From Deltaproteobacteria bacterium (lineage in GTDB: Bacteria; Desulfobacterota; Desulfovibrionia; Desulfovibrionales; Desulfovibrionaceae): DNA of 35,477 nucleotides. The notes beneath the pieces are model-generated. The model saw only the letters and a list, made by a program, of their open reading frames with translations. It did not search any database and was not told the origin of the DNA. The stretch's first letter is position 1, and each line of letters begins with the position of its first letter. This document shows, piece by piece, positions 32,999 to 35,477 of this stretch. The stretch lies in the NCBI GenBank assembly GCA_031266055.1, contig JAISBT010000003.1:1-35477 (forward strand), in the 5' to 3' direction. Position numbers and translations under genes: made by a program.

Positions 32999-33931
32999 AT
33001 GAGAAAACTTGTTGCCCTGGCCTTGCTTCCCTGGCTGTTGCTTTCCGGATGTTCCGGCGACGAGGCGGAACAGCAAAAGTCCGGATCTGCCGTTCTGCGG
33101 CTCGGCGTCATGCCGTCCATGGATTATCTGCCCCTTGCCGTGGCTCAGCGGGAAGGCCGGCTGAGCGGCAGGATCAAGATCGTCAGGTTCTATTCGGCCA
33201 ATGAGCGGGATTCCGCGCTGCAAAGCCGTAATATTGACGGCACGGTCACGGATCTCACCGGCGCGATGCTGCACAAGGCGGGCGGCTACGATTTGCGGAT
33301 CACTTCTCGTTGTGACGCTCCTTTTTATATTGTGGCCGGCGCCGGAACAGGCATTACCGCCCTGAAGGAACTGAAGGGGCGCAGCATCGCGGTCTCCGGG
33401 CATACGGTCATTGACTTTTGTGTGGATGCGGCTCTGCTGCTGGCCGGTCTGACGCCTGAAGACGTGGAAAAGGTGGAAATCAACAAAATTCCCCTGCGGT
33501 TCGAAATGCTGCGCAACGCCAGGGTGGACGCCACGGGACTCCCCGACCCGTTGGCCACGATGGCCCGCGTGGCCGGGGATCATATCCTGACCGACAACAG
33601 AAGCATGGGTTTTTCCGTTACCGGCATTGTTTTCTCGCAACAGGCCATTGACGCCAAAGCGGATTTGATCGGCGAACTGTATCAGGGGTATAATTATGGC
33701 GTGGAGTATCTGAAAAAGCACACGGTTATGGATGTGGCCGATATTTTGAAGGCGGAAATGGGTTTCACCGACGATATTTTGCCGCATAGCAGCCTGACGG
33801 ATTACGCCCGGGCCGCCGCGCCGGAGGAGAAGGATCTGCATATGGCCGCTGTCTGGCTGAAGCGCGGCGGGCTTATCCCTCAGGATTTCGATCCTTCGCT
33901 CATGGTGGATGCCCGTTTTGTCCGGCCTTGA
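32999..33931 (+). CDS. ABC transporter substrate-binding lipoprotein (NMT1/SsuA/TauA-like)
   Basis: This 310-residue protein has a lipoprotein signal with lipobox LLSG-C (Cys near residue 18) and a type II periplasmic-binding fold of the NMT1/SsuA class: VLRLGVMPSMDYLPLAVAQREG, then VTDLTGAMLHKAGGYDLRIT, LKELKGRSIAVSGHTVIDF and EMLRNARVDATGLPDPLA. Such proteins bind small organic molecules (sulfonates, nitrate, thiamine precursors); the substrate here cannot be told. The ATG at 32999 is chosen to give a proper signal; an in-frame TTG at 32990 is possible. The leader, from 32975, looks like a diverged repeat end. It overlaps the ATPase gene by 23 bases. Confidence 0.85.
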   Translation: MRKLVALALLPWLLLSGCSGDEAEQQKSGSAVLRLGVMPSMDYLPLAVAQREGRLSGRIKIVRFYSANERDSALQSRNIDGTVTDLTGAMLHKAGGYDLRITSRCDAPFYIVAGAGTGITALKELKGRSIAVSGHTVIDFCVDAALLLAGLTPEDVEKVEINKIPLRFEMLRNARVDATGLPDPLATMARVAGDHILTDNRSMGFSVTGIVFSQQAIDAKADLIGELYQGYNYGVEYLKKHTVMDVADILKAEMGFTDDILPHSSLTDYARAAAPEEKDLHMAAVWLKRGGLIPQDFDPSLMVDARFVRP

Positions 33932-34664
33932 CGCGATTCGCATTGAAAACCTGTGCGTCCGTCTGGGAACGGCCGATATATTGCGAAACCTCTGCCTGAC
34001 GCTGGATGTCGGCCGCATCCATGCCCTTATCGGGCCGTCGGGCTGCGGTAAATCCACCCTGCTCAAAGTTTTGGCCGGCGTCTGCAAACCCCGCTCCGGC
34101 GCGCTGCTTTTTCAAGGGGTTCCCCTTGGGCGGAGCGGCATCCGCATAGGCTATGTGCCGCAAAATTACGGTTTGTTGCCCTGGAAGACCATTGGGCAGA
34201 ATGTTTCTCTCCCCTTGCGGGTGGGCCCGCCTGCGTTGCGTCCTCCCGCTGCCGGGAGCGCGGGCATTATCCGGGCTTTGGGCCTGGATTGCCTGCTGGG
34301 CAAATATCCACGCCAGATCAGCGGAGGACAACAGCAACGGGCGGCCCTGGCCAGGGCGCTCATCATGAAACCTGACCTGTTGCTCATGGATGAGCCTTTT
34401 TCCGCTCTGGACGCCTTCACCGCGGCCGCGTCCATATCGCTGTTCCTTGAAATATGGGAGGAATACCGGGTGACCACCCTGTTCATAACCCACAATATGC
34501 GGGAAGCGGCCGAGGTCGGGCAGACCATTCTGCTCATGGCGGAGGGCAATGTCGCCGCCCGGCTGGATAATCCATGTTTCCGGAACGCCTGTGCCGAAGG
34601 GGAAAAAGAACGCCTGCTCGGCCGCATGGCGGATTCCCTGCACAAGGTTCTGCCTCATGCCTGA
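33909..34664 (+). CDS. ABC transporter ATPase (SsuB/TauB type)
   Basis: This 251-residue ATPase has Walker A GPSGCGKSTLL (near residue 42), Q-loop YVPQNYGLLPWKTIGQNV, signature ISGGQQQRAALARAL, Walker B LLLMDEPFSALD and the switch histidine in LFITHNMREAAEVG. The Q-loop style with LLPWKT is typical of the nitrate/sulfonate/taurine importer family. It overlaps the binding protein gene by 23 bases and the permease gene by 8 bases (ATGCCTGA), showing a tightly coupled operon downstream of alaS. Confidence 0.92.
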   Translation: MPVLSGLDAIRIENLCVRLGTADILRNLCLTLDVGRIHALIGPSGCGKSTLLKVLAGVCKPRSGALLFQGVPLGRSGIRIGYVPQNYGLLPWKTIGQNVSLPLRVGPPALRPPAAGSAGIIRALGLDCLLGKYPRQISGGQQQRAALARALIMKPDLLLMDEPFSALDAFTAAASISLFLEIWEEYRVTTLFITHNMREAAEVGQTILLMAEGNVAARLDNPCFRNACAEGEKERLLGRMADSLHKVLPHA

Positions 34665-35442
34665 AGCCGCCCGGGATTCCGGAAGCGCCCGGCAAAGCGC
34701 AGGGCGTTATTTGTGGTGCGCCGCGGAGGGTCTTCTCGTCTTTCACGCCCTGTGGTATGTTCTCAGTCTGGCTCTCGGGCTGGCCGCGCTGCCTCTGCCC
34801 CATGAAGTGTATCTGGCCTTCCCCGACGCTCTGGAACAGGGCATAGGCCGGCATTTAAGCGCCAGTCTCGGCCGGGTGGCAGCCGGAGTGGCCATTTCCC
34901 TGTCGCTCGCCCTCCTGCTGGGCATCCCCCTGGGCTACAAGCGCAGCGTCAGCCACGCGCTCAGTCCTCTGGTATATCTCTGCTATCCTGTACCCAAACT
35001 GGCTCTGCTGCCCATAATCATGATTTTGCTGGGCATTGGCGAAGCCGCCAAAATCTCCGTGCTGGTTATGATTATCTTTTTTCCCCTGCTTTTGTCCGTG
35101 CGCGACGCGGTTCGGGCCGTGCCTGAAGAAGACTGCGCCGTTCTCGTCTCGCTGAACGGGCGTTTCCGCGACAAGTTGCGGCACATCATCCTGCCGGCCT
35201 GTCTGCCCGCCATCCTGTCTTCGTTGAGGGTTTCCGTCGGCATCGCTTTTTCCGCCCTGTTCATCACGGAAACTTTCGGCACGGACACGGGCCTTGGCCT
35301 GTATGTCAACGATTGCTGGATGCGCCTGGATTACGTCAGGATGTATTTCGGCATCGCGCTGCTAGCCTTTGTCGGCGTCGGCCTGTTCGTCCTGATTGAC
35401 GTCGGCGAGCGCGTGTTTTGCCGCTGGCAGAACACGGCTTAG
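34657..35442 (+). CDS. ABC transporter permease (SsuC/TauC type)
   Basis: This 261-residue protein has six predicted membrane segments and the binding-protein-dependent permease signature (EEDCAVLVSLNGRFRDKLRHIILP, the EAA loop) followed by ACLPAILSSLRVSVGIAFSALFITETFG. LSPLVYLCYPVPKLALLPIIMILLGIGE is typical of the SsuC/TauC/NrtB family. The start at 34657 overlaps the ATPase stop as ATGCCTGA; a frame open further upstream (from 34549) lies inside the ATPase gene and is rejected. The 35 bases after the stop contain GTAACACTTAAAA, also found before the HesB-like gene (8121-8133). Confidence 0.92.
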   Translation: MPEAARDSGSARQSAGRYLWCAAEGLLVFHALWYVLSLALGLAALPLPHEVYLAFPDALEQGIGRHLSASLGRVAAGVAISLSLALLLGIPLGYKRSVSHALSPLVYLCYPVPKLALLPIIMILLGIGEAAKISVLVMIIFFPLLLSVRDAVRAVPEEDCAVLVSLNGRFRDKLRHIILPACLPAILSSLRVSVGIAFSALFITETFGTDTGLGLYVNDCWMRLDYVRMYFGIALLAFVGVGLFVLIDVGERVFCRWQNTA

Positions 35443-35477
35443 TAAGCTAGTACGCTGTAACACTTAAAAGTTCGTAT

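Overview
The window looks like chromosomal DNA of a Gram-negative, flagellated, anaerobic bacterium, most likely a Desulfovibrionaceae-type Desulfobacterota. This placement is an inference from several features seen together: a recA-alaS neighbourhood, an envC-ctpA-divergent deacetylase operon, a Desulfovibrio-like flagellin, an unusual HesB/IscA-like protein, and Firmicutes/epsilon-like menaquinol bc genes rather than a classical bc1 operon. There is no 16S rRNA gene to confirm it.

Layout. 1-1.8 kb: the 3' end of an unrecognised low-complexity gene, a MEMO/AmmeMemoRadiSam-B protein and tRNA-Arg(CCG). 1.9-2.7 kb: a YafQ-type toxin/XRE antitoxin pair in which an in-frame TGA removes the toxin's C-terminus. 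2.9-8 kb (minus strand): flagellin, uvrA and a DUF554 membrane protein, with a 250-bp element bounded by perfect 20-bp inverted repeats. 8-14 kb (plus strand): a HesB-like protein, prmA, an endonuclease III-related protein, envC, ctpA and a divergent polysaccharide deacetylase. 14.2-15.6 kb: a DUF401 transporter-like protein. 15.8-26.3 kb (minus strand): a ten-kilobase respiratory gene cluster. 26.7-35.4 kb (plus strand): an XRE regulator, a TolC-family protein, recA, alaS and a nitrate/sulfonate/taurine-type ABC importer.

The most interesting region is 15.8-26.3 kb. Its central gene encodes a periplasmic protein with a seven-bladed YVTN/lactonase-like beta-propeller followed by a cupredoxin domain with a complete CuA motif (C-x3-C-x3-H-x2-M). 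This is the architecture of nitrous oxide reductase, and several NosZ sequence signatures are preserved. The canonical pattern of seven CuZ histidines is not: instead one histidine lies near the start of each of the seven blades. It is read between two cytochrome b/cytochrome c modules: a complete Rieske-cyt b-subunit IV/c complex upstream, and a second, Rieske-less and partly degenerate cyt b-subunit IV/c pair downstream. Next come a YtkA/FixH-like protein, a MacB/FtsX-type ABC transporter (two permeases and one ATPase), an NTF2-like membrane protein and a membrane-anchored BNR beta-propeller. No nosD, nosF, nosY, nosL or nosR is visible. I infer a divergent N2O reductase (or a related copper reductase) fed by menaquinol through bc complexes, with its own maturation or export ABC system.

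A second theme is dispersed intergenic repeats. A family with the consensus end TTAGAGCATTTTAACATTGA occurs at least seven times. One copy supplies the last codons and the stop codon of recA. A second pair of loci (upstream of ctpA and upstream of the XRE gene) shares a multi-hairpin element with compensating stem changes.
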